Both the position numbers and the translations under genes were made by a program. The notes beneath the pieces are model-generated. The model was not told the DNA's origin. It saw only the letters and a program-made list of their open reading frames with translations, and did no database searches. From Neocallimastix lanati (nom. inval.) (lineage: Eukaryota; Neocallimastigomycota; Neocallimastigomycetes; Neocallimastigales; Neocallimastigaceae), in contig JACVTC010000061.1 in the NCBI GenBank assembly GCA_016946835.1, positions 124,001-188,000 of the forward strand: 64,000 nt of DNA, written 5' to 3'. Shown one piece after another: positions 45,060 to 55,956 of this stretch; position 1 is the stretch's first letter, and the number at the start of each line of letters is the position of its first letter.

Positions 45060-48035
45060 CATGATATTAATTTTTTTATAAACATTTAATGTATTTATAA
45101 AACATGAAGACTAAAAATTCCAAGAAATTTACAATTATTGTATTTAATAGAATAATTTAAAAGCTCTTGTATTCATATCAAAATTTATTATATTGAACCA
45201 ATAAATTGGATGATGATTTTATGATGATGGCCTAAAAAAAATATATCCTATTTATATATATATACATATCAAAATACAAAAATAAAATATTTATTTTTTA
45301 AATAATAATTATTTAGAATGTAATAATATTAATAATTTATAACATAATTGACATAACAATAAAAAAAAAATATTTTAATGAATATTTTAATAAACAAATA
45401 GTTATTTGTATTCTATATTATATACACATTTCAAAAAAGAAATCCTTAAAAGATTTTCTTTAGAACTGTTAATGTTTTTAATTATTAAAATTTTTGTAAT
45501 TCATACCAATAAAAAGTTTTTTTTAATTTTATTTTAACAATTTTCTTTGATATCATTACTTTTTAAATAATTTAAAATTAAAAATTTTAACATTAATATT
45601 ATAATTAATTAAATAAATATAATAACTTTTTTGGTTATTTACTTTTATATTTCATTCATTTATTTAATTTAGGATAATAATAATATAATTATTGCTATTA
45701 TTAATAAAATTATTAATATAATTATTAATATAATTATTAAACATCATTACACAGATTTAATATAGTTTGTACCAAACTATTTTTTTTTTTTTTGTTTTAT
45801 AAAATAAATTAAAAGTATACCAGCAATAAAATTAAATTAATATAAATATAATTTTATATATACATTAATATAAACATTATTAATAAGTATTAATTTTATT
45901 TTTAAATGTACTAAAAATAACTTTTGTAATTATTTATATGGTATAATTATATAAAGTTTTTTTTTGTAAACTTTATATTAATGGTTTACATATTCATTTA
46001 TACATTTATATATCTTTCCATTTTTTTTTTTTTTTTGGTATATATAAAAATTAATGGCAAAAAAAACAAATTTTTTATTATCATAATATTAATCTTTTTC
46101 CAAGAAATCTTTAAAAGCAGTATTAGGTATTGAAATAAAAATTAAAATATCATTTTACAAAACTTCAAACTTTTATTATTATTAACATCATAAATAAATA
46201 TATATAAATAAATATTTAATATTTGCGATATTTCAATAAATATTAATAAATTTTAAGACATTTTAATATAATATATAAATTAAAACATTATAAAATTGTT
46301 AACAATGGATAATTAAATATATATATAAGTGAATATATATATTCAAAATTTTGAAAATATATATTTATATATATATTTATATATATATATATATATAATA
46401 GGTACGTATTAAATATATATTCACATTTCTCAAAAATATCAATAAAAAAATATTTTATTACAATAAAATATATTTTTATTATTAAAATAAACTAATAAAT
46501 GCTTAAAGATTTATATTAAAAGATTTAATTAATATCATAAACTTTATTTTATAAAAAATATTGAAAGAGCCAACAAAACTAATCATTATATTAAAATTTG
46601 TATTGATATTTTTTTTTTTTTTGAATATTGACATTTAAAACGACAGATAAAAAAAATAAATAAAACATATATATATTATAAATATAATTTTATAAAATTA
46701 TTGAGCATAAAAGACATAAATTTTTTCTTCTTATGTTGAATTTTCACTTCAAATCCAATTATTGTAAATAATTATATATAGGTTTTTTAAATTAATTTTT
46801 AAATATTTTTTTCACTGGTTGAAAATAAATTTAATTATAACAATTAATAAATTAAAGAATTAAAGTTTTATTTTTTTTAATAAATTTATATATTGCATAT
46901 ATAAATATAAATATAATAAAAAAATTAAATATTTACATTGCAATTTTATACGCATCCTTAGTATAATTAGTAATAATATTATTAGTAATGATTATTAATA
47001 TCTGTTTTTCTTCATTTGATTTAAATCTATTTAATATATTTTGGGATATATCATTTTTAATTAATTAAATAATAAAAAGACTATAGCCAATATTAAAAAT
47101 TCTATATTAATTTTTGTTCATTGTTATAAATCTATATGATAAAAATACTTTATTCTTCATTATATATAAGTCTTTTTAGAATAGTTGTAATATAATTTAA
47201 AAATTTTTTATATAAAAAATTACATAAATTTTAATTTTAATATTAAAAAGATTTAATTTATTAAAATATCTATAATTTATATTTAAAAATTTTATTTTTT
47301 TGTGATAATAATATTAAATATTTATATTTAATTTATTTTAAAACAGGTTTAATTTATAATAGTAATTTTATTATATTTTATAACAACTAAAATATGTCCT
47401 TTAAATTTTAAAAAAAAAAAACAGAAAAACAGAGAAACAAAAAAAAAAAAAAAAAAGATTGTAATAATTTTTATTTAAATAAGATTAACTTTTGAGTAAA
47501 ATATTTGAAAAATTTTTAATATAAATAATATAATGATAATACGATTATTAATTATTATTAAAATAATATTAAAATAAAATAAAATAAAAACATATATATT
47601 ATAAATATATATATCACGATTTAATGATTTTATTTATTTTTTCTTTTTAAATATAATAATTTATAATTATATTTTTGTAGACTGTAATATTTATATATTA
47701 TTATATTTTAAGGCACATAAATATTAATATTTTTTTATTTTTGTTAACATTTTTGACAAATTAAAAGAATAATTTTCATTTTAAACTTTACATATAAAAA
47801 AAATTTATATATATATATAATATATTTGTCAACCATAAAAAAATTAATATCATAAACTTTATTAAATAAAGAAAAATTCAACAACCAACAGTAACTAACG
47901 GCATATATATATGTATAAATATATATATATTTGAAATTTTAAAAAAATATAAAAGAAGAAAATTTTCATTCTATTTTTTATACTTCACCTTATATTAATT
48001 AATTATTGTATATTAATATTTTAAAAACTTTTTAT
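42290..48035. other. Long AT-rich region between the divergent xylanase genes
   Basis: About 5.7 kb with no gene seen. A runs of 30-50 bases occur near 42680, 44010, 44350 and 45027. Segments related to the copy B upstream DNA recur. The phrase TTAATATCATAAACTTTATT is found near 46527 and 47846, followed in both by sequence ending in AGCCAAC or ACCAAC. An orphan copy of the promoter motif lies at 46806-46828. Otherwise only short A/T repeats. Confidence 0.6.
46690..46930 (+). promoter_or_regulatory. Orphan copy of the xylanase promoter region
   Basis: TTTTTCACTGGTTGAAAATA at about 46808-46827 is the same element that precedes both xylanase genes at about -150. It is preceded by a CTTC...AATTATTGTAAATAATTA segment and followed by AAATTTATATATTGCATATA, which parallel the copy B leader (TATTTATATATTGAATATAT). 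No coding sequence follows. It is either a duplicated promoter left behind or a distal regulatory copy. Confidence 0.5.
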
Positions 48036-48196
48036 AATTTTTTCACTGGTTGAAAATAATTTTAATTAAAATAAAAATTTTATAAATATATTTAAAATTT
48101 GTATAAGATAAATATTTATATATTGAATATATAAATAATTCTATTTTGTAAATTATACTTTTAAATTTACTTGTATAATATTTGTGGTATAACAAA
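48036..48196 (+). promoter_or_regulatory. Proximal promoter of xylanase copy B
   Basis: TTTTTTCACTGGTTGAAAAT at 48038-48057 lies about 140-159 bases before the ATG, matching copy A in sequence and distance. The leader ends GTGGTATAACAAA before the start codon. Confidence 0.6.
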
Positions 48197-51100
48197 ATGA
48201 AATCATTTAAATCAATTAATTTTATATTTTCTATCATTGCTGCTAGTGGTCTTGTCAGTGCTCAAAGTTTTTGTAGTTCAGCTTCTCACTCTGGTGAAAG
48301 TGTTACTAATTACAGTAATACTGTAAGCACTATTGGAAATGTAGGTTATGAACTCTGGGCTGATAGTGGTGAAAATAGTGCCACTTTCTATTCTGATGGT
48401 TCTTTCTCTTGTTCTTTCAAGAATGCTGGTGATTATTTATGTCGTGCTGGTCTTTCTTTCGATTCTACTCAATCTCATCAACAAATTGGTCATATGTATG
48501 CTGATTTCAAACTTGTCAAACAAAATATTGCCAATGTTGATTATTCATTTGTTGGTGTTTATGGTTGGACCAGACAACCACTTGTTGAATATTATATTGT
48601 TGATAACTGGCTCAGTCAATATCGTCCAGGTGAATGGGTTGGTGATACTAATCTTGGTGATCATGTTATTGATGGTGCTGAATACACTGTTTATAAAAAC
48701 ACTCGTACTGGACCTTCTATTGATGGAGATACTACTTTCACTCAATATTTCAGTATTCGTAAAGAAGCTCGTGATTGTGGTACCATTGATATTTCAGCCC
48801 ACTTTGATCAATGGGAAAAACTTGGAATGAAACTTGGAGTTATGCATGAAGCTAAAGTTTTAGGAGAAGCAGGTAGTAACAATGGAGGTACTAGTGGTAC
48901 CGCTGATTTCCCATATGCTAAAGTTTATATTGGTAATTCACAAAGTCAAGCTCCAGCTCAAGAACCAGTTCAAGCTCCAGCTCCAGCTCAACAAGCTCCA
49001 GCTCAAGAACCAGTTCAAGCTCAAGAACCAGTTCAAGCTCAAGCTCCAGCTCAAGAACCAGTTCAAGCTCAAGAACCAGTTCAAGCTCAAGCTCCAGCTC
49101 AAGAACAAGCTCCAGCTCCAGCTCCAGTTGCCGCTTCTGCTGGATCTGATTTTTGTAGTTCAGCTAATCACTCTGGTGAAAGTGTTATTAATTACAGTAA
49201 TATTGTAAGCACTATTGGAAATGTAGGTTATGAACTCTGGGCTGATAGTGGTGAAAATAGTGCCACTTTCTATTCCGATGGTTCTTTCTCTTGTTCTTTC
49301 AAGAATGCTGGTGATTATTTATGTCGTGCTGGTCTTTCTTTCGATTCTACTCAATCTCATCAACAAATTGGTCATATGTATGCTGATTTCAAACTTGTCA
49401 AACAAAATATTGCCAATGTTGATTATTCATTTGTTGGTGTTTATGGTTGGACCAGACAACCACTTGTTGAATATTATATTGTTGATAACTGGCTCAGTCA
49501 ATATCGTCCAGGTGAATGGGTTGGTGATACTAATCTTGGTGATCATGTTATTGATGGTGCTGAATACACTGTTTATAAAAACACTCGTACTGGACCTTCT
49601 ATTGATGGAGATACTACTTTCACTCAATATTTCAGTATTCGTAAAGAAGCTCGTGATTGTGGTACCATTGATATTTCAGCCCACTTTGATCAATGGGAAA
49701 AACTTGGAATGAAACTTGGAGTTATGCATGAAGCTAAAGTTTTAGGAGAAGCAGGTAGTAACAATGGAGGTACTAGTGGTACCGCTGATTTCCCATATGC
49801 TAAAGTTTATATTGGTAATTCACAAAGTCAAGCTCCAGCTCAAGAACCAGTTCAAGCTCCAGCTCCAGCTCAACAAGCTCCAGCTCAAGAACCAGTTCAA
49901 GCTCAAGAACCAGTTCAAGCTCAAGCTCCAGCTCAAGAACCAGTTCAAGCTCAAGAACCAGTTCAAGCTCAAGCTCCAGCTCAAGAACAAGCTCCAGCTC
50001 CAGCTCCAGTTGCCGCTTCTGCTGGATCTGATTTTTGTAGTTCAGCTAATCACTCTGGTGAAAGTGTTACTAATTACAGTAATACTGTAAGCACTATTGG
50101 AAATGTAGGTTATGAACTCTGGGCTGATAGTGGTGAAAATAGTGCCACTTTCTATTCCGATGGTTCTTTCTCTTGTTCTTTCAAGAATGCTGGTGATTAT
50201 TTATGTCGTGCTGGTCTTTCTTTCGATTCTACTCAATCTCATCAACAAATTGGTCATATGTATGCTGATTTCAAACTTGTCAAACAAAATATTGCCAATG
50301 TTGATTATTCATTTGTTGGTGTTTATGGTTGGACCAGACAACCACTTGTTGAATATTATATTGTTGATAACTGGCTCAGTCAATATCGTCCAGGTGAATG
50401 GGTTGGTGATACTAATCTTGGTGATCATGTTATTGATGGTGCTGAATACACTGTTTATAAAAACACTCGTACTGGACCTTCTATTGATGGAGATACTACT
50501 TTCACTCAATATTTCAGTATTCGTAAAGAAGCTCGTGATTGTGGTACCATTGATATTTCAGCCCACTTTGATCAATGGGAAAAACTTGGAATGAAACTTG
50601 GAGTTATGCATGAAGCTAAAGTTTTAGGAGAAGCAGGTAGTAACAATGGAGGTACTAGTGGTACCGCTGATTTCCCATATGCTAAAGTTTATATTGGTAA
50701 TTCTCAAGCTCAAGCTCCAGCTGCTGCTCCAGCCCCAGCTCAAGAACAAGCTCCAGCTCAAGAACCAGTTCAAGCTCAACAACCAGCTCCAGCTCCAGCT
50801 ACAGCTCAATCTCAATATCCAAAGGGTTCAGGATTCCAATTCTATACTCAATGTGTTAATCCAAAGAATTGGGCTATGACTTATGATGATGGTCCAACTG
50901 AATTTGCTGATGCTATTTTAGATCTTTTAAAGGAAAAGGGTGTTAAGGCTACTTTCTTTGTTCTTGGTAAATTCTATATGGATAGTACTGATCCAGAATG
51001 GGCAAGAATTATTAAGAGAATGGATAGTGAAGGTCATATTGTTGGTACTCACACTTTCTCTCATCAAGATTTAACTCAATTAAGTTATGATCAAATCATT

Positions 51101-51475
51101 GATGAAATGAATAAAATTACCGAAGCTGTTGAAAAGGTTATTGGAAAGAAACCAGCCTTCATGCGTCCACCATATGGATCTGGTAGAGGTAATCAAACTG
51201 TTATGAGTGCTCTTCAAGGTCTTGGCTATACTGCAGCTATCACATGGAATGTTGATCCAATGGATTACAGTAATGGAGGAGATATTGATTATGCTGTTAG
51301 TGCGATTAAACAAACCATTGGTAATCCAATTATTACATTAAATCACTTAAAATATGAAGGATCATCTCTTGATGGTATTTTAGCCTTAGCTAAAGCTGAA
51401 ATTGATACTTTATTAAACAGTGGATACACTTCAGTTACCATGGAGGAATGTCTTGGAATGAGTGCCTATCAGTAA
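48197..51475 (+). CDS. Secreted triple GH11 xylanase - CE4 deacetylase (copy B)
   Basis: 1092 residues from the ATG at 48197; the frame is open upstream to 48182, but only with a TTG codon. That start gives the signal peptide MKSFKSINFIFSIIAASGLVSA and matches copy A. GH11 domains have nucleophiles Glu131, 425 and 719 and acid/base Glu224, 518 and 812. The C-terminal CE4 domain (about 877-1092) is identical in motifs to copy A. The first two linkers are longer than in A (about 69 residues of repeated AQEPVQAQEPVQAQAP) and identical to each other. Domain-plus-linker forms an 882-base unit, so repeats 2 and 3 are nearly the same DNA. Small differences: SSANHSG and SVINYSNIV in repeat 2. Divergent partner of copy A, probably a co-regulated dosage pair. 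Confidence 0.93.
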   Translation: MKSFKSINFIFSIIAASGLVSAQSFCSSASHSGESVTNYSNTVSTIGNVGYELWADSGENSATFYSDGSFSCSFKNAGDYLCRAGLSFDSTQSHQQIGHMYADFKLVKQNIANVDYSFVGVYGWTRQPLVEYYIVDNWLSQYRPGEWVGDTNLGDHVIDGAEYTVYKNTRTGPSIDGDTTFTQYFSIRKEARDCGTIDISAHFDQWEKLGMKLGVMHEAKVLGEAGSNNGGTSGTADFPYAKVYIGNSQSQAPAQEPVQAPAPAQQAPAQEPVQAQEPVQAQAPAQEPVQAQEPVQAQAPAQEQAPAPAPVAASAGSDFCSSANHSGESVINYSNIVSTIGNVGYELWADSGENSATFYSDGSFSCSFKNAGDYLCRAGLSFDSTQSHQQIGHMYADFKLVKQNIANVDYSFVGVYGWTRQPLVEYYIVDNWLSQYRPGEWVGDTNLGDHVIDGAEYTVYKNTRTGPSIDGDTTFTQYFSIRKEARDCGTIDISAHFDQWEKLGMKLGVMHEAKVLGEAGSNNGGTSGTADFPYAKVYIGNSQSQAPAQEPVQAPAPAQQAPAQEPVQAQEPVQAQAPAQEPVQAQEPVQAQAPAQEQAPAPAPVAASAGSDFCSSANHSGESVTNYSNTVSTIGNVGYELWADSGENSATFYSDGSFSCSFKNAGDYLCRAGLSFDSTQSHQQIGHMYADFKLVKQNIANVDYSFVGVYGWTRQPLVEYYIVDNWLSQYRPGEWVGDTNLGDHVIDGAEYTVYKNTRTGPSIDGDTTFTQYFSIRKEARDCGTIDISAHFDQWEKLGMKLGVMHEAKVLGEAGSNNGGTSGTADFPYAKVYIGNSQAQAPAAAPAPAQEQAPAQEPVQAQQPAPAPATAQSQYPKGSGFQFYTQCVNPKNWAMTYDDGPTEFADAILDLLKEKGVKATFFVLGKFYMDSTDPEWARIIKRMDSEGHIVGTHTFSHQDLTQLSYDQIIDEMNKITEAVEKVIGKKPAFMRPPYGSGRGNQTVMSALQGLGYTAAITWNVDPMDYSNGGDIDYAVSAIKQTIGNPIITLNHLKYEGSSLDGILALAKAEIDTLLNSGYTSVTMEECLGMSAYQ
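48952..50690 (+). repeat. 882-base intragenic repeat unit in copy B
   Basis: Identical features recur at exactly 882-base spacing (for example domain starts near 48266, 49154 and 50036, and linkers at 48952 and 49834). Synonymous positions are also shared, so the unit is a recent duplication or is being homogenised. Confidence 0.85.
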
Positions 51476-53016
51476 ATTCAATAAAAATATATAAAGAGAT
51501 ATTTTTTAATAATATATTAATAATATAGGAAATATTCTTTTATATAATTTCTTTACTAATAATTTTATGTTAATATTATTTAGAAATTAAATTTATTTTT
51601 GTTTATATATGAAAAATTAATTATATTTTTACTTTTTGTATATATCATTTATATTTATTAAAATAATTAAAAAATACAAAAATAATAATTATAGATATTA
51701 TGTAGTTAAATAATAAACTATAATAAAATTAAACAATAATAAACTTTAAAAATTTAATTTAATAAAAAAAAAAATTATTAAATAAATATTTTTTTATTAT
51801 TTATCAACTTTTATATCAATATTATTAATTATACGAATATTATAAAACAAAATTTTCATTAAATACTTTTATTTTTATAATTTTTATTAATATCTTTTAT
51901 ATCTTAAAACAAAAAAAAGGATGTTTTAATTATAAATTTAATTTAAAGTTTTATTAAACTTATAATTTTTATATTAATATTAAAAAATTTTTTTTAAATA
52001 ATATTTCATTTAATAATTATAAGAAATTTAAAGAATATTTTATTTATACTTTTTAAGATATATATATATTTAATTTTTAACTATTTATTTTATTTTATTA
52101 AATACTTTTTATAAATTTCGAGAATATTTTATTTTATATATATATGAAGTAGAAAATGAAAAAGCCTATTAATTATTCCCTTTATGTTTTCTAAATTTTC
52201 TTATACACTTCACTTCTTTAATCATTTCTGCATTTATGCGAATCTCTCTCGGAACAAGATAAAATCATTCTTAACAGTTTATTAGGGACCTGTATCATTG
52301 ATTTTCTGAACATTCATTATAAATTATAATAAATTTTTAAAATTACATAGAAAATTATTATTATTATTATATTATTATTAATATAAAAATACCACCTATT
52401 TAAGAATTAATTGTACTTGTTAGGTCACCTTAATTTCTTATTTAACTTTTTCAATCATGTTATATGAATACTTTAAGAAAAATAAAATATATAAAAAATA
52501 AAAATAAATAGTGTGACGTGACACTAAAAATTATTTTAAATTAGATTCTAGAATTTATTTATTTAATTTTTTTGTTATTTATATAATGTATTATATTTAT
52601 TGATTTGTTTTATATACTTATATATATTTTTATTAATTAAATAAAATTATATATTTATTAAATTTATTATTATTATATTTATTATTATTATTAACTCCTA
52701 ACCCCTAGTAACATAATGAAAATTTTACTATATAAAGAGCAAAAGAATAGGTGCCCTTTTATGTTCTTTGAAAAATTATAATTATAGATTTTTATAAATT
52801 ATACAATAAAACGAAAATTAATAAATAATAAAACTTTATAAAAAAAAAGAATATAAAAAATTTTAAATTATTGTAATAAAAAAAAAAACAAAAACAAAAA
52901 AGCAAAAACAAACAAATAATCAATAAATAGGATAAATATAAGAAAACTTTAGTAAATAATATAAAAGTAATCAAAGAACAGTAAAAAAATAAAAAAAAAA
53001 AATTTAAAAATTAAAA
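51476..53016. other. Intergenic DNA with one unexplained balanced island
   Basis: AT-rich. At about 52165-52315 composition becomes balanced, with TATGCGAATCTCTCTCGGAA and TTAGGGACCTGTATCATTGA; no gene can be assigned there. A near-palindrome GTGTGACGTGACAC lies at about 52511-52524, resembling a bZIP site. The part before 53017 would be the promoter of the next gene. Confidence 0.5.
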
Positions 53017-53905
53017 ATGAAAAGTCAAAATTCAATTTTATATAGAATTATATTATTTTTCATACTTTTGAATTTAATCTCTGGTAAAAGTATTTTTGAA
53101 AACTCAAAATTTACTCCTGCTTCAAATATTACTCTTAGTTCAATAAAAAATGTAGAAATGTAAACAATTTTTAATTAATTATTATTTTACAATAATATTA
53201 AATAAAAAATGAAATTTCAAAAAAAAAAAAAAAAAAAAAAAAACTTTTTTATTTTTTATTTCTTATAATTATTTTATGTAATTTTTCTAAAATATGAAAT
53301 AATTTATTTATTATGTTTATATATTTATATGAATATTATATAGTAAAACTTCTTGCCAATCTATTTCTGATTGCTCAGAAGGTGCTTTGGAATGCAGAAA
53401 GGATAACAATGGAAATAATTCTATTTGTATTTATCCTGAATATATATGTTCTAATGCTGAAACGTGTTACCTTTTGGATAAGAGTATTGATAAAACTATT
53501 TTTGATAATACTACCCCTGTTAGCTGTACCAGTAATGATGAATGCATTTCGAATCAGTGTACTTCGGGTCAATGCCAAGTAAATTTAAATTCACCAAATG
53601 TTTTATGCACTGTTGATAATTCTAAATATCAATGTAATAAATTAACAGGTGAAGAAAAAGTCAGTAATAAAACTTCAGAAAAACAAGAGGAAAAGAATGA
53701 TGATTCATCATCTTCAAATATCACTTTATATATTATTATTGGCATTGGAATTATTGTTGGTGCAGTAATAATAGGTATTGTTATTAGAGTCTGTTATGAA
53801 AGTGCTCAATATTTGGAAGAAGATCCAGATATTAAAGAATTTAGAAAAGAAAATAAATTAAAATTAGGAGACTCAGTAGTAATTAGCACTTTAGCTTTAG
53901 CTTAA
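53017..53905 (+). CDS. Cysteine-rich single-pass membrane protein, function unknown (2 exons)
   Basis: Exon 1 53017-53159, intron GTAAAC...TATATAG, exon 2 53344-53905, giving 234 residues. An N-terminal hydrophobic signal (MKSQNSILYRIILFFILLNL) is followed by an extracellular part of about 150 residues with regularly spaced cysteines. One group is CTSNDEC..NQC..GQC, a compact disulfide-knot pattern. There are several Asn-linked glycosylation motifs (NITL, NTT, NKT). One transmembrane helix spans about 175-197 and is followed by a tail of about 37 residues. Type I topology is likely. The intron contains an A run. No known family is recognised. It could be a surface receptor or wall-associated protein. 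Confidence 0.75.
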
Positions 53906-53994
53906 TTTATAATTACAATATAATAATTGAATTTTTTTGTATTTTTTTATTTACCTTCTATGAATAATGAATGTAAAAATAAAGTTTAAAAATA

Positions 53995-54142
53995 TAATAA
54001 ATAAATAAAAATAAAAATAAAAATAAAAATAAAAATAAAAATAAAAATAAAAATAAAAATAAAAATAAAAATAAAAATAAAAATAAAAATAAAAATAAAA
54101 ATAAAAATAAAAATAAAAATAAAAATAAAAATAAAAATAAAA
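53995..54142 (+). repeat. (AAAAAT)n microsatellite
   Basis: About 24 units of a period-6 AAATAA/AAAAAT repeat, directly after the 3' end of the membrane-protein gene. Confidence 0.9.
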
Positions 54143-54309
54143 CCAGAATAGTATTTTATTATAATTGTTTATTGTATATTTTATTATTAAACAGTTTTAA
54201 TTGATAATTAAGATAAAAAAGAAAGGTTATTTATGTATATTATTTTGTAAGAAATATGGTTTTGAAAAATTGATAAAAAGAGGGGAAATGATAGTTAAAT
54301 GGATTGTTT

Positions 54310-54312
<3 letters not shown>

Positions 54313-54392
<80 letters not shown>
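54313..54392 (+). repeat. (AAAT)n microsatellite
   Basis: About 20 units of TAAA/AAAT. Confidence 0.9.
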
Positions 54393-54393
<1 letters not shown>

Positions 54394-55075
54394 CTAAAAA
54401 TAAATACATAAGAAAAATTATTTAATAAAGAATAAAAAATAAGTGAAAAATTATTAATTTATTTATTGCGTTTATTTTAAATGAAATGTTATTAAAGTTT
54501 TTAAAGAGAAGATTGATATTTAATTAAAGAAAATATTTATTTTTTTTTAAAATTAATTTATAATAAATAAAAAAAATATTTTCAATGATTTTATAATTTT
54601 TTTTCATTTAAATAAAAGTTGTATTTTCTTTTTGTTTGAAGTAAAAATATATATGAGAGCTTTTTTTTTTTTTTTTTTAATTTTTTATTTTTTATGCTAT
54701 ATATATATATTCTATTTAAATAAAAAATAAAGGTATTGAATAATTTTTTAAAATAATATAATATTATATTTATTATATTAATCTTAAATTATTACTATTA
54801 TCTATTAAATATTATTCTTAACTAAATATTATATATTTATATATTATGAATAGTTTTAAAAATAATTGTATTAAGTTCTATTCACTATAATACTCATATA
54901 CATGTATTTATTGATATTCATTAATAAAATTTTTTATTATTTTTTTTATATATAATTTTCAATATTATAATTACATATATATATAGGTGAGATTTAAAAC
55001 ATGTTAATTAGGATTTTAAGTGATTAAGTTGAAGCAACGAATTAAATATTTAATATTGTCAATTTTTTATTATAG
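54393..55075. other. AT-rich non-coding DNA
   Basis: No gene is seen. It ends in a good splice-acceptor-like TTTTTTATTATAG at 55064-55075. Confidence 0.55.
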
Positions 55076-55179
55076 GGAAAAAAGATACAGATTCGAATGA
55101 TAATTTTCATCCACATGGAGTTATCTTCGATGAATGGGAAGAGTTAGAGGCCTTTTCGTCCTCGAATCTCATAACGTAG
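55076..55179 (+). pseudogene. Orphan terminal exon or gene remnant
   Basis: After TTATTATAG, a frame of 34 codons reads KKDTDSNDNFHPHG, then VIFDEWEELEAFSSSNLIT, then TAG. Composition is balanced and codon-like, unlike the flanks, and an AATAAA lies about 75 bases on (55252). It looks like a last exon. No upstream exon can be recognised and the family is unknown, so it may be the remnant of a lost gene. Confidence 0.4.
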
Positions 55180-55269
55180 TTTTTTAATATTAATATAAAA
55201 AATAATTTCATGTATTTAAATTTCATGTATTTTTTAAAAAAAATATTATTAAATAAAGTTTATTCCTAG

Positions 55270-55313
<44 letters not shown>

Positions 55314-55320
55314 AAAAAAG

Positions 55321-55353
<33 letters not shown>

Positions 55354-55956
55354 TTTATAACATTCGTTACATTTTCAACAAGGAATTAATATTAATATAA
55401 TAATAACTATATCATAGTTCAATGGAAATATGTTCAAATAGATTATAAAGCATTAATTAATAAGGATTTATTATATGAAACATATTTATTATATATAAAA
55501 TATTTATTATATATAAAGTGTTTATTATAAACTTAATGTCTAAATAAATATTCTTTAATAAATATATTTTAATGTTATAAAATATTCCTCTAATAGGTAT
55601 ATTAAACCTGGCTTTAAAAAGAACACTTTTATTTAAAGAATTTTTTATATGAAAATTACATATTTCTATAATAAAATAGTATTTAATTTTATTTTATTAA
55701 TATTTTAGATTTCCTGTAAATTAATTAAATTATCGGCATACAGAACGATTATGATTGGATTTAAAATATATCAAATTATTATATTTAAAGTTTTTGTTTT
55801 ATGTTAAGTATTATTAAAGTATTTTAATAATAATGAAAATATTATTACCATATTTAAAATTAATGTAAAGTTCAATGTAGATTCTTTTAAAAAATTTTTT
55901 ATTTTATTTTATTATTATTATTTTTTTTTTTATAGTGAGGTGAGAGACAAAGAAAC
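55180..55956. other. AT-rich non-coding DNA upstream of the four-helix protein
   Basis: A run at 55272-55310, TATATA run at 55323-55345. The last bases before the next gene are TTTTTTTTTATAG followed by about 21 bases and the ATG. This suggests an intron in the 5' untranslated region. Confidence 0.5.

Noticed and set aside
48182-48196. Start of xylanase copy B at 48182
   Set aside because: That codon is TTG; the ATG at 48197 gives a normal signal peptide and matches the start of copy A.
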